Notes: generated by a model not told the origin, from the sequence alone. Shown: positions 27,217 to 35,714, numbered from the stretch's first letter. The stretch is 64,000 nucleotides of DNA from JAJFUG01 sp964473155 (GCA_964473155.1 CAYYNT010000017.1:1-64000), one strand, 5' to 3'. Program-made: numbers and translations.

Positions 27217-28398
27217 ATGACTCAGATCAGAATCAACCGGCTCTTTGCCTCGGCTGTTATCAGTCTTTTTCTCTCGATCCTGGCGGCGCAAAGCCTTCTG
27301 GCCATCCCGGCCTTTGCCCGCAAGTACAGGATGAGCTGCAAAACTTGTCATATCGCTGCACCAAAGCTCAAACCCTATGGTAATGATTTCGCGGCCAACG
27401 GTTTCGAGCTGACCGACCAGGAGAACGCGCGTTATTTCGTGGACACCGGCGATGACATGCTCTCCCTTATCCGCGAATTCCCGATCGCGGCGCGGATCGA
27501 CGGGTTTCTGACTTACAACGACTACGCCGGGAAGAAAGTCGATTTCGACGCTCCCTGGGTGATCAAAATCCTCTCCGGCGGGCGTCTTGCCGACCATCTG
27601 GCCTACTATTTCTATTTTCTGATGAACGAGCGTGGCGAGGTGGCCGGGGTGGAGGACGCCTATGTCATGTTCAACAACCTTCTGGGAGCGGATTTCGATA
27701 TGTACCTCGGGCAGTTCCAGATCTGCGACCCGATTTTCAAACGCGAAACGCGTTTGACTTACGAGGATTACCAGATTTACAAGACCGCGCCAGGCTTGTC
27801 CGGGATAAACCTGGAATACGACCGCGGAGTGATGTTCACGTTCGGCGCGCCGGGCGGTCCGGACCTGGTGCTGGAGGTGGTCAACGGCAACGGGATCGGC
27901 GAGGCGGACGAATCCCGCAACTATGACTCGGACAAATACAAAAATTTCCTGGGCCGCATCTCACAGGATATCGGCAAGCATTTCCGTCTGGGGGCTTTCG
28001 CATTCACCGGACGCGAACGCATGAACGGCAACGTCAACCGAGCCTGGATGGCCGGGCCGGACGCCACGTTAGATTTCTCAGGCAAAGCGGAGCTTAACCT
28101 CCAGTACATCGAGCGACGGGACGACAATCCGTTTTTCTCTGCCGGAGATCTACCCGAGATCAAGACACGCGGCGGTTTCGCCGAGCTTGTGCTGATGCCC
28201 CGCGGAGATGAGAGCCGCTTTTTCCCCATTATCATCTGGAACCGGGTCGATTCCGGCCTGGATGATCTCGATTATCACAGCCTGAGCTTTCACCTGACTT
28301 ACATGCTCCGGCGCAATTTCAGGCTTACCGGTGAATTCGGCCGCGAGTTCGAGAAAGAGAACAACCGCCTGGGATTCGGTTTCGTGTCGGCGTTCTGA
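27217..28398 (+). CDS. Monohaem cytochrome c fused to an outer-membrane barrel
   Basis: Protein of 393 residues. After a signal sequence (about 1-31) comes one haem site, CKTCH, near residue 41, in the context FARKYRMSCKTCHIAAPKLKPYG. The remaining 330 residues read as a porin-like barrel: YYFYFLMNERG, LNLQYIERRD, YHSLSFHLTYML, ending FGFVSAF with a terminal Phe. Such haem-tagged barrels occur in environmental genomes near multihaem cytochromes; their function is not established. AGGAG is seven bases before the ATG and only 15 bases separate it from the previous gene. It may be the membrane-crossing part of an electron conduit. Confidence 0.8.
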   Translation: MTQIRINRLFASAVISLFLSILAAQSLLAIPAFARKYRMSCKTCHIAAPKLKPYGNDFAANGFELTDQENARYFVDTGDDMLSLIREFPIAARIDGFLTYNDYAGKKVDFDAPWVIKILSGGRLADHLAYYFYFLMNERGEVAGVEDAYVMFNNLLGADFDMYLGQFQICDPIFKRETRLTYEDYQIYKTAPGLSGINLEYDRGVMFTFGAPGGPDLVLEVVNGNGIGEADESRNYDSDKYKNFLGRISQDIGKHFRLGAFAFTGRERMNGNVNRAWMAGPDATLDFSGKAELNLQYIERRDDNPFFSAGDLPEIKTRGGFAELVLMPRGDESRFFPIIIWNRVDSGLDDLDYHSLSFHLTYMLRRNFRLTGEFGREFEKENNRLGFGFVSAF

Positions 28399-28601
28399 AC
28401 GCGAGGCGCGCGGCGCCGGCAGCGGTTGCAGACAGGATGACATCGGTTGTTGTAACTTCCGGCGGGTGCGGACAGTTTATCGTCTGCACCGGAGAATGAC
28501 GCGGAGATTTGTTATTCTCGCCCGGATGAAAGCTGCCTGTATCAGTGACTGTCACTGGACGCCAGAGGACGATGTTCTGATTTGAATTCCACACCGAACC
28601 A

Positions 28602-28630
28602 TTGACAGAATTTTGTCAAGCAATTACAAT
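28602..28630 (+). promoter_or_regulatory. Sigma-70 promoter with overlapping dyad
   Basis: TTGACA (28602-28607), a 17-base spacer and TACAAT (28625-28630), five of six at -10. The -35 box is one arm of an inverted repeat TTGACA-N6-TGTCAA, a natural place for a repressor or activator. The ATG at 28667 is 36 bases downstream. Confidence 0.6.
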
Positions 28631-28666
28631 TTCTAATGTAATCAGCATCCCGGATGTCATTGCTCC

Positions 28667-29938
28667 ATGAACGGTTATACCTTACTCCAACCCGATACTG
28701 ACATGCCGGTTCGAAGATTGACCCTTACCGCGACTTTCGCCTTTATCATCCTGCTGACCGCCGCCGCCGATCTGTCCGCCGAGCTGCGGTTCAACGGCAG
28801 CGCGCGCTCGCTGTTCTACAGCCGGGAGAGCTTTCCCGGCGCGTTTAGCGGAGACACGGATGACAGCTTCCGCTATTACCAGTCATTCGGTCTGCACATG
28901 GTGGACAAAAGCACGGTTGGGGAGATAGGTTTTCATACTTTCTTCCGGGTGCGCGACGACCTGAGCCTGGACCTGACAGATGACCCTGAGTCCCGCCTGT
29001 ACAACGGCTACCTGGAATGGAAGCGTAAAAACTCCAGCCTGGCCCTGGGCCGTCAGTGGATCACGATGGGACCCTCCAGCCTGACACTGGATGGTTTCAA
29101 GGCCAGCCGGACATTCGGCGGCCAGGTGGAGGTGACAGGCTACCTGGGCGTTCAGACCCCGTACTCCAGGCATTTCAGCCTTCAGGGCTGGGACCGGGCA
29201 AAAAGCGGCGGCCTGCATGTCCGCACCCGTAACCTGAAAAACGCGAGCTTCGGTTTCGGGTTCCAGCAGAAAAGCTACAAAGGCAAGACCACGTTCCGCG
29301 AACTGGGAGTGGACGGCAAACTGGACCTCCCGGCGGGTCTCGACATCCTCGGCCGACTTGATTTCGACCTTCTGGACGCCGGTGTTCAGAGAGCTGTCCT
29401 GACCGGGCGCAAGCGCGTGAGCGGGCGCCTGAGCCTCATGGGCGAATACCGCCATTACCAGCCGCGCCTTATCGACAAGAGCTATTTCAAACGCTTCGAT
29501 CTCGAAGGAAACGAACAAATCCGCGGGGGGGTGTCTTACACCCTGCGGCCGGGCGTAAGCCTCGACGCCAGCTACACAGGCGTATTCTTCGAGGATGAAA
29601 ACGACAGCTATATCACCCTCGGAGCGGCCTGCCCGTATGGCTCCTTCTCGTATTTCCATGGAACCGGGGCCTCCGGGGATGAGGACGGTTTCGCGGTCAG
29701 CGGCAGTTATCTGTTCGCCGGGTCATGGGAACTGTTCGCGGACATTGATTACTCGCTGTACCGCTTTTACGAGGAACTCGATCGCGACTATGTGTTCTCC
29801 TCGGCGTTCGGACTGAACTGGCGGCCGAATCGCACCGTCCTGGCCGGCATAGAGCTTCAGGACATGAACAACGATTTTATCAGCAGGGATTTTCGTGTCC
29901 TGCTGAAATTCACCCTGAATTACAGTCAGATCTTTTAA
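28667..29938 (+). CDS. Predicted outer-membrane porin-like barrel
   Basis: Protein of 423 residues (411 if the ATG at 28703 is used; neither start has a clear ribosome-binding site). Signal sequence, then strands with alternating pattern (FGLHMVDKSTVGEIGFHTFF, LYNGYLEWKRKNSSLALGRQW, ISGSYLFAGSWELFADIDYSLY-like segments), ending KFTLNYSQIF with a terminal Phe. RQWITMGPSSLTLDGF resembles the plug-proximal strand of porins. No haem site. Its own promoter lies upstream, and an eleven-haem cytochrome starts 14 bases after its stop. This barrel-plus-cytochrome pairing recalls porin-cytochrome conduits; that reading is inference. Confidence 0.72.
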   Translation: MNGYTLLQPDTDMPVRRLTLTATFAFIILLTAAADLSAELRFNGSARSLFYSRESFPGAFSGDTDDSFRYYQSFGLHMVDKSTVGEIGFHTFFRVRDDLSLDLTDDPESRLYNGYLEWKRKNSSLALGRQWITMGPSSLTLDGFKASRTFGGQVEVTGYLGVQTPYSRHFSLQGWDRAKSGGLHVRTRNLKNASFGFGFQQKSYKGKTTFRELGVDGKLDLPAGLDILGRLDFDLLDAGVQRAVLTGRKRVSGRLSLMGEYRHYQPRLIDKSYFKRFDLEGNEQIRGGVSYTLRPGVSLDASYTGVFFEDENDSYITLGAACPYGSFSYFHGTGASGDEDGFAVSGSYLFAGSWELFADIDYSLYRFYEELDRDYVFSSAFGLNWRPNRTVLAGIELQDMNNDFISRDFRVLLKFTLNYSQIF

Positions 29939-29952
29939 GAAAGTGCGACTGA

Positions 29953-30855
29953 ATGAGAATTGAGTTTAAAATACTGCTGCCTGTCGTTCTATCAGCGCCG
30001 GTCCTTTTGACCGCCCTGGGGGATGGTTCGGCGCGCCGTGAGGACGCCGGGGTGGTTTTTTCGCACAACCTGCATCTGAAAATGGGGATAGAATGCTCAA
30101 GCTGTCACGCGAAAGCCGATTCGAGCCTCAGCGGAACAGACGACCTGATGCCGGTCCGGGACAACTGTCTTGAATGCCACGGCGAGGAAGACCTCAAAGC
30201 CTGGACCACCCGCGCCGATCTGCCCCGCATGGGCCGCAAGGTCGTTGATTACAGCCCGAAATTCAACCATTCCGCGCACGCCAGGAAAGAGATCGCCTGC
30301 GAACGCTGCCATGCGGGTCTCAGCCAGTCGGACTCCAGTTCCACGCTGCATATGCCTGTCATGGCCCTGTGCATGAGCTGTCATGACGGGGTCCAGGCGG
30401 ACAAGGAATGCAGTCTCTGTCACGAGGAGCCTCGCGGGCCGCGCCCGTCCGACCATATGATGCCCGCCTGGAGCAAACAGCACGGCGACCGGGCGCGCTC
30501 GGACGCCGCCTCTTGCACGATGTGCCATGCCCGCAACGACTGCCAGGAATGTCATCAGGGCGACAATCTTTTGCCGCGTGTGCACCCGCTGGGGTTTGAA
30601 TTCAACCATCCGCTGGAGGTGCGCTCACAGCGTACGGACTGCAACGCCTGTCACGAGGGCCGCTCTTTCTGCATTGAATGCCATACGCAACGCCAGGTTT
30701 ACCCGCGTTCGCATCAGCGGGCCGCCTGGGCCACGACCGGCGCCCGCGGCGGAGCGCATGCGGTCCAGGCCCGGATGAATATCGAGCAGTGCGGCGCATG
30801 TCACGAGGATGACCCGTCCAGCCAGCCGGTCTGCGCAGCCTGCCATGGAAAGTAA
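29953..30855 (+). CDS. Eleven-haem periplasmic cytochrome c (c7/c3-like modules)
   Basis: Protein of 300 residues, signal sequence about 1-25. It has eleven CXXCH sites: CSSCH, CLECH, CERCH, CMSCH, CSLCH, CTMCH, CQECH, CNACH, CIECH, CGACH and CAACH. Three segments repeat the c7/class III opening FxHxxH: VFSHNLHLKMG, KFNHSAHARKE and EFNHPLEV, each just before a haem site, so the protein is probably three fused small cytochrome modules. No anchor is seen after cleavage, so a soluble periplasmic carrier or a conduit plug is likely. It lies between a barrel gene and the fourteen-haem lipoprotein gene. Confidence 0.9.
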   Translation: MRIEFKILLPVVLSAPVLLTALGDGSARREDAGVVFSHNLHLKMGIECSSCHAKADSSLSGTDDLMPVRDNCLECHGEEDLKAWTTRADLPRMGRKVVDYSPKFNHSAHARKEIACERCHAGLSQSDSSSTLHMPVMALCMSCHDGVQADKECSLCHEEPRGPRPSDHMMPAWSKQHGDRARSDAASCTMCHARNDCQECHQGDNLLPRVHPLGFEFNHPLEVRSQRTDCNACHEGRSFCIECHTQRQVYPRSHQRAAWATTGARGGAHAVQARMNIEQCGACHEDDPSSQPVCAACHGK

Positions 30856-30880
30856 GGCTTAAGGGAGTCGCAAAAAGGGT

Positions 30881-32107
30881 ATGCTTCATCCGATGAGAAA
30901 AAGTTCTTCAAGGCTCTTTCAATGGTCCGTTGCGCTCGCAGCCGCGGCCTTTGCCCTGATAGTGAGCTGCGCCGACCGCAAGGAGATCGAGGCCCCGCAG
31001 ACGCATGTCGAGGGTTGGATGGACCAGTCCTCCGCGTCTTTTCATGGGGCCAAGCTGGAAAATATCAACCTCATCTCCTGTCAGGAATGCCATGGCAACG
31101 ACCATCGGGGCGGCACAAGCGGAGTGAGCTGTTACAAGTGCCACGCCGGAGGCCCGAGCGGGCATCCAGGCGGCTGGATGGATACGACCTCGGCGAAATT
31201 CCACGGGCCCGCCCTGGCCGCGCGCGGCATGGATGAATGCGCTGCCTGCCACGGCGAGGATTTCAGGGGACGGGAAAACAACGGCTCCTCATGCTACCTC
31301 TGCCACGGCGGTCCGAGCGGTCATCCGGCCACAGGCTGGCTCAGTAAAACGAACGCCAATTTCCACGGTCTGGATGCCAGCATAAGGGGCCTTGAGGACT
31401 GCGCGCTCTGTCACGGGCAGGATTTCTCCGGCGGCATAAGCGGGACCTCATGCTCAGCCTGCCACCCGGACAAGAGCGGTCATCCCGCCAGCGGCTGGCT
31501 CGACCGGGCCTCCGATAAATTCCATGCCACCCGGATGGTCGCCACCGGCATGAACTATTGCGCCGGTTGCCACGGGGCGGACTTCAAGGGCGGCGATTCG
31601 GGAATCAGTTGTTACCAGTGCCATGACGGCCCGAGCGGACACCCGGCCACGGGCTGGCTGGACAAGACCAGCGCCAGCTTCCACGGCCTGTCCGCGAGCA
31701 GCCGTGGGCTGGAGAATTGCGCTATCTGCCACGGAGCCGATTTCCGCGGCGGCATTTCCGGCTCCTCCTGTTACACCTGTCACTCCGGCCCCAGCGGCCA
31801 CCCGGCCGTATCCGACTGGCTGAACGCAGCCAGCCCGCGATTCCATGGCGTGCGCCTGTCCAAGACAGGCACGCAATATTGCGGCGGCTGCCACGGCGCG
31901 GATTTCACCGGCGGTTACGCAAAAGTAAGCTGTTTCACCTGTCATGATGGCCCGAGCGGGCATCCTTACGGCTGGCTGGACAGGAACGCCGGTCAGAACT
32001 TCCACGGCACGATCATCCAGCAGCAGGGAGTCGCAAGCTGCATGCCATGTCACGGCCAGGACATGAGCGGCGGCATCAGCGGCGTGGCCTGCGCTCAATG
32101 CCACTGA
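30881..32107 (+). CDS. Fourteen-haem lipoprotein of seven tandem di-haem repeats
   Basis: Protein of 408 residues. A lipobox-like LIVSC near residue 29 follows the signal, so it is probably a lipoprotein. From base 31013 the protein is seven tandem repeats of about 53 residues. Each has the plan GWLD...FHG...CxxCHGxDFxGGxSGxSCxxCHxGPSGHP. That gives fourteen CXXCH sites in all; the last residue of the protein is the His of CAQCH. Each full repeat also holds two invariant non-haem histidines (FHG and SGHP), exactly enough for bis-His ligation of its two haems; the THVEGW before repeat 1 supplies the extra one. Repeat 4 has FHA for FHG. No close family is recognised. Confidence 0.9.
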   Translation: MLHPMRKSSSRLFQWSVALAAAAFALIVSCADRKEIEAPQTHVEGWMDQSSASFHGAKLENINLISCQECHGNDHRGGTSGVSCYKCHAGGPSGHPGGWMDTTSAKFHGPALAARGMDECAACHGEDFRGRENNGSSCYLCHGGPSGHPATGWLSKTNANFHGLDASIRGLEDCALCHGQDFSGGISGTSCSACHPDKSGHPASGWLDRASDKFHATRMVATGMNYCAGCHGADFKGGDSGISCYQCHDGPSGHPATGWLDKTSASFHGLSASSRGLENCAICHGADFRGGISGSSCYTCHSGPSGHPAVSDWLNAASPRFHGVRLSKTGTQYCGGCHGADFTGGYAKVSCFTCHDGPSGHPYGWLDRNAGQNFHGTIIQQQGVASCMPCHGQDMSGGISGVACAQCH

Positions 32108-32171
32108 GCGGCTGTCAGTTGCCGGGAAACAGGGAAAAATCCGCTTTACCGGTTGCAAGACACTCCACGGA

Positions 32172-32200
32172 TTGACAAACATGTAGTAACAGTGTAGCAT
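32172..32200 (+). promoter_or_regulatory. Putative sigma-70 promoter of the Rieske/cytochrome b genes
   Basis: TTGACA (32172-32177), 17-base spacer and TAGCAT (32195-32200), within an AT-rich patch that also contains TATAAT at 32202-32207. It lies 138 bases before the Rieske gene start. Confidence 0.4.
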
Positions 32201-32337
32201 ATATAATCTTCCAGCAGTTCCAGCGCATATCGCGGAATGTTCTTTACCAGCGCCTGTCTGAACAACAAACCCGACTTTTCGGACTCCGGAGCGTAACAAT
32301 CGTATCCGGTCCGCCTTCAGCAAAGGAGCGCATATCC

Positions 32338-32784
32338 ATGCCGGAAACTGGCGACAAAGGCAGGCGCAGGTTCCTCAACCTATTTCTTGGCGCGGGATCG
32401 CTGACATTCATCTCGGCAGTGGTCTATCCGGTAATCAAATTCCTCACCCCGCCGCCGGCGGCCGCGGAAAGCGGCGACCAGACCGTGAGCGCGGGCAAGG
32501 TGAGTGAATACAGCCGGAACAGCGGCAAGACAGTGAAATTCGGGAACGAACCCGCTCTGGTTGTCAGGCGTCAGGATGGTGAAGTAAAGGCCTTCCTGGC
32601 GGTCTGCACCCATCTGGGGTGCACGGTGCAGTACTTGCCGGGTGACAAGGTGATCTGGTGCGCCTGCCACAACGGAAAATACGATCTCAACGGCATCAAC
32701 ATTTCCGGACCCCCGCCCCGCCCTCTCACTCCGCTCAGGGTGAACATCCAGAACGATGAGATATTCATTTCGCGGGAGGCCTGA
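32338..32784 (+). CDS. Rieske 2Fe-2S protein of a bc-type quinol oxidase
   Basis: Protein of 148 residues that takes an electron from quinol at the outer face of the inner membrane. RRRF (9-12) and one membrane helix (about 14-35) form an uncleaved Tat anchor. The cluster ligands are C90 and H92 in CTHLGC and C108 and H111 in CACH; C95 and C110 form the usual disulfide. GPPPRPL is the conserved proline loop. It precedes the cytochrome b gene by three bases. AAAGGAG lies nine bases before the ATG. Confidence 0.93.
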   Translation: MPETGDKGRRRFLNLFLGAGSLTFISAVVYPVIKFLTPPPAAAESGDQTVSAGKVSEYSRNSGKTVKFGNEPALVVRRQDGEVKAFLAVCTHLGCTVQYLPGDKVIWCACHNGKYDLNGINISGPPPRPLTPLRVNIQNDEIFISREA

Positions 32785-32787
32785 ACC

Positions 32788-33876
32788 ATGACGCTCAAGA
32801 GCATTCAAGAGAAAGCTTATCGATGGCTTGATGAGCGCATGGGCCTGGACGGAATCTTCTCCTTCCTTCGCCACAAGGAAGTGCCGCGAAGCTCCTCCTC
32901 GATCTGGTATTATTTCGGCGGGGCGTCGCTGTTTCTTTTCATCGTGCAGGTGATCACCGGCAGTCTCCTGCTGATGTACTATCGCCCCGGCCCGTCAAGC
33001 AGCTTCGAAAGCCTCCAGTTCATTGTCGGCAAGGTGCATTTCGGCTGGCTGATCCGTGATATTCATTCCTGGTCGGCCAACCTGATGGTCCTGTGCGTGC
33101 TGATCCACATGTTCAGCGTTTTCTTCCTTAAAAGCTACCGCAAGCCGCGCGAGCTTACCTGGATGAGCGGGATGATCCTGCTGGCCCTGGTTTTCACTTT
33201 CGGTTTCAGCGGCTACCTTCTGCCCTGGAACCAGCTCGCGTTTTTCGCCACCAAGATCGGCACGGACATGGCCGGAACAGTCCCAGTGGTGGGAGATTAC
33301 ATACTCGAGATCGTGCGCGGCGGCCAGGATGTCACCGGGGCCACGCTCCAGCGCTTTTTCGGCCTGCATGTGGCCATTCTGCCGGGGATATTCGCCGTGG
33401 TGCTGAGCTTTCACCTGTTCCTGCTGCAGCGCCAGGGCATGAGCCAGCCTGTTCAATGGGACAGCCTTCCGCCGGAGCAAAAGCCGGTGATGCCGTTCTA
33501 CCCGAATTTCGTGCTGCGCGAGTTCATTTTCTGGATGTGCGCCCTGGCGGTGATCAGCGCCCTGGCCGTGTTCTTCCCCTGGGAACTGGGAGTCAAGGCC
33601 GACCCGTTCGCCCCGGCCCCAGCCGGAATAAGGCCGGAGTGGTATTTCATGTTCATGTTCCAGACCCTCAAGTTCCTGCCCCCGCATGTCGGACCGCTGG
33701 AGGGTGAATTTCTGGGGCTGACAGTATTCAATCTGGCAGGCGTGATATGGTTCTTCCTGCCATTCTGGGACCGCAGCGGCGGCAGGGGCAGGGCAGCGAA
33801 ACTAATATCCTGGCTCGGCGTTTTCGTGGTCGCCTACATTATCGTGATGACAATCCTGGGCTACCTGCTCGCCTGA
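32788..33876 (+). CDS. Cytochrome b (b6 plus subunit IV fused) of a quinol oxidase
   Basis: Membrane protein of 362 residues with about eight helices. The four haem-b ligands are H93 and H107, and H194 and H209; the spacings of 14 and 15 are those of the b6 type. The quinol-site motif PEWYF is at 283-287, so the subunit IV part is fused in one chain. The cysteine that binds the extra haem c(i) in plant-type cytochrome b6 is replaced (YYFGG at about 41-45), so that haem is probably absent. GGGAGG precedes the ATG. It lies between the Rieske gene and a nine-haem cytochrome that likely replaces cytochrome c1 or f. Confidence 0.93.
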   Translation: MTLKSIQEKAYRWLDERMGLDGIFSFLRHKEVPRSSSSIWYYFGGASLFLFIVQVITGSLLLMYYRPGPSSSFESLQFIVGKVHFGWLIRDIHSWSANLMVLCVLIHMFSVFFLKSYRKPRELTWMSGMILLALVFTFGFSGYLLPWNQLAFFATKIGTDMAGTVPVVGDYILEIVRGGQDVTGATLQRFFGLHVAILPGIFAVVLSFHLFLLQRQGMSQPVQWDSLPPEQKPVMPFYPNFVLREFIFWMCALAVISALAVFFPWELGVKADPFAPAPAGIRPEWYFMFMFQTLKFLPPHVGPLEGEFLGLTVFNLAGVIWFFLPFWDRSGGRGRAAKLISWLGVFVVAYIIVMTILGYLLA

Positions 33877-33942
33877 GCGCGTCCGGAAACGATAACCGGC
33901 CGCGCAGCCCGCGGCCCGCCTTCAACGGCTGAGAGGTAACCG

Positions 33943-35205
33943 ATGAGATTCACTATCCTCATGGCGCTGCTCGTCATCCCGGCTTCAGCCGCGGCGCAGT
34001 CCGGGAGCGAAAAGCCGGCTGCCGCCGTGAACAACTGCATACGCTGCCATTCCGGGATGATGAAAAAATACGCCCTGCCAGCCCAGAACTATCACGACGA
34101 TATCCACTCCCAGGCAGGCGTGCTCTGCTCGGATTGCCATGGCGGCGACCCCTCGAATCCGCGCCATCACGACCGCAAGGACCCGAAACAGAATTTCAGG
34201 GGCAAGCCCGCCCCGCAGGACATTCCCGGCCTCTGCAGCCACTGCCACGGCAACCCGGTCTATATGCGCGGCAAGAACCCTTCCCTCCCGGTGGACCAGC
34301 TCGAAAAGTACCGCACCAGCCGTCACGGCGAGCTTCTTCTGGGCCAGGGCGACCCGAAACCGGCCCAATGTGTGAGTTGTCACGGCGTGCACAATATCCG
34401 CCAGGCAGGCGATCCGGCCTCGAAAGTCTACGCGACCAACCTTCCCGGCACCTGTGCCGCCTGCCATGCGGATGAAAAGTACATGGCCGGATATGGCATC
34501 CCGACCAACCAGATGGCCCTGTACCAGACCAGCGTGCACGGCCAGGCCCTGCTGGGGCGCGATGACACCGGCGCCCCGGCCTGCAACGACTGCCACGGCA
34601 ACCACGGGGCTTACCCGCCCGAAACCTCTAACGTCGCGCAGGTCTGCGGGCTTTGCCATGCGCGGAATTTCGCCCTGTACCAGGCCAGTTTCCACGCCCC
34701 GATATTCGATTCCGCCGGGGAATCCGGCTGCGCGACCTGCCACGGGAGCCACGGAATCCAGCATCCCACTGAGGAGATGCTGGGCGAAGGCGAACGCTCC
34801 GCCTGCGGCAAATGCCACCAGATGAGCGCGGATGACAAGGGATTTGCCCTGGGCCTGGAGATGAAAGGTGTGCTGGACAGCCTGTCGGGAAAAATGGATT
34901 CGGTTGCCGCGCGGGTGCAGAAAGCGCATGAGCACGGGATGGAGGTCTCAGAGCTTCAGCTCAGCCTGCGCGATGTCCGCCAGAGCCTTATCGAGAGCCG
35001 CACCAGCATCCACTCATTCGACCCGGACCAGGTGCGCAAGACCGCGGCCCCGGGAATGCTCCTGGCCGCGCAGGTGGATTCCCTGGCCGGCCAGACCCTG
35101 TACGAGCACGGCAAGCGCCGCTGGTGGCTGGGCGGCATGACCCTGGTGCTGCTGACCGTGATTGCCGGGGTCGTGATGCTGCTGAAACAGATTGAGAGGA
35201 AATAA
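33943..35205 (+). CDS. Membrane-anchored nine-haem cytochrome c, partner of cytochrome b
   Basis: Protein of 420 residues, signal sequence 1-18. It has nine CXXCH sites: CIRCH, CSDCH, CSHCH, CVSCH, CAACH, CNDCH, CGLCH, CATCH and CGKCH. Spare histidines in YHDDIHS, SRHGE, TSVHGQ and SFHAP are likely distal ligands. A helical stretch (about 310-390) leads to a C-terminal membrane helix (about 395-415, WWLGGMTLVLLTVIAG) with a short basic tail, so the haem part faces the periplasm. Its place right after the Rieske and cytochrome b genes is that of the c-type subunit in multihaem bc complexes (Cbc-like in Geobacter). GAGAGGT is five bases before the ATG. Confidence 0.9.
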   Translation: MRFTILMALLVIPASAAAQSGSEKPAAAVNNCIRCHSGMMKKYALPAQNYHDDIHSQAGVLCSDCHGGDPSNPRHHDRKDPKQNFRGKPAPQDIPGLCSHCHGNPVYMRGKNPSLPVDQLEKYRTSRHGELLLGQGDPKPAQCVSCHGVHNIRQAGDPASKVYATNLPGTCAACHADEKYMAGYGIPTNQMALYQTSVHGQALLGRDDTGAPACNDCHGNHGAYPPETSNVAQVCGLCHARNFALYQASFHAPIFDSAGESGCATCHGSHGIQHPTEEMLGEGERSACGKCHQMSADDKGFALGLEMKGVLDSLSGKMDSVAARVQKAHEHGMEVSELQLSLRDVRQSLIESRTSIHSFDPDQVRKTAAPGMLLAAQVDSLAGQTLYEHGKRRWWLGGMTLVLLTVIAGVVMLLKQIERK

Positions 35206-35234
35206 GCCGATGCGAGTTTGCCAGTATTTGAACA

Positions 35235-35268
35235 GGGCCGCCCGGAATACCGGACGGCCCTTATATTA
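35235..35268 (+). terminator. Rho-independent terminator of the cytochrome locus
   Basis: GGGCCGCCCGG (35235-35245) pairs with CCGGACGGCCC (35250-35260) with one mismatch and a four-base loop, followed by TTATATT. It closes the plus-strand run that starts at 25843. Confidence 0.75.
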
Positions 35269-35277
35269 TAACATAGA

Positions 35278-35685
35278 TCAACTTAAAGCTATTAGTGCTC
35301 GCAGTAGCATTAGAACAGTAATACCAGTTCCAAATGTAACAGTCCTTATTTTTGTCAGTTTCATTCTGCGTGACAAAAAAAGATTCATTTTACTAAAACG
35401 TTCTATTCTTTCTTCTTCTTCTTTGCTTTCTGCCATCCAATAAAATCCAGCCTCTTGAAGAGTGCGATAATCATAATACAGTAGCATTATTCCACTTACG
35501 CCGGACAGCAGCAGCAGCCCCCAACTGATTACTTCCGGCACCTTAATCCATAAGCAATTACAGGGTTGATACGTCTCAATTGCAGCACCTAAAAAAGCAA
35601 AACTCATTCCAGTAAGAAAATACCCTAACTTTTCTTCCTTATCACGGGCACTTCCGAAACACTCTTGTGCTTTATTGTCTTCCAT
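35278..35685 (-). CDS. Small membrane protein of unknown function
   Basis: Protein of 135 residues not assigned to any family. Three hydrophobic helices are visible: about 22-38 (YFLTGMSFAFLGAA), about 52-70 (VISWGLLLLSGVSGIMLLYY) and about 113-133 (TFGTGITVLMLLRALIAL). A charged stretch of EEEERIERF lies between helices 2 and 3. Codon use is AT-richer than in the neighbours, as for the HicAB pair upstream, which suggests a recently gained segment. Confidence 0.55.
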   Translation of the reverse strand: MEDNKAQECFGSARDKEEKLGYFLTGMSFAFLGAAIETYQPCNCLWIKVPEVISWGLLLLSGVSGIMLLYYDYRTLQEAGFYWMAESKEEEERIERFSKMNLFLSRRMKLTKIRTVTFGTGITVLMLLRALIALS

Positions 35686-35714
35686 GGCAACGCTTCTTTA
35701 TTTCTAATCTGTAT

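Noticed and set aside
31013..32107. Regular repeats looking like a CRISPR array
   Set aside because: The period of about 160 bases is a protein repeat (53 residues) with codon-level variation, not identical repeats with unique spacers.
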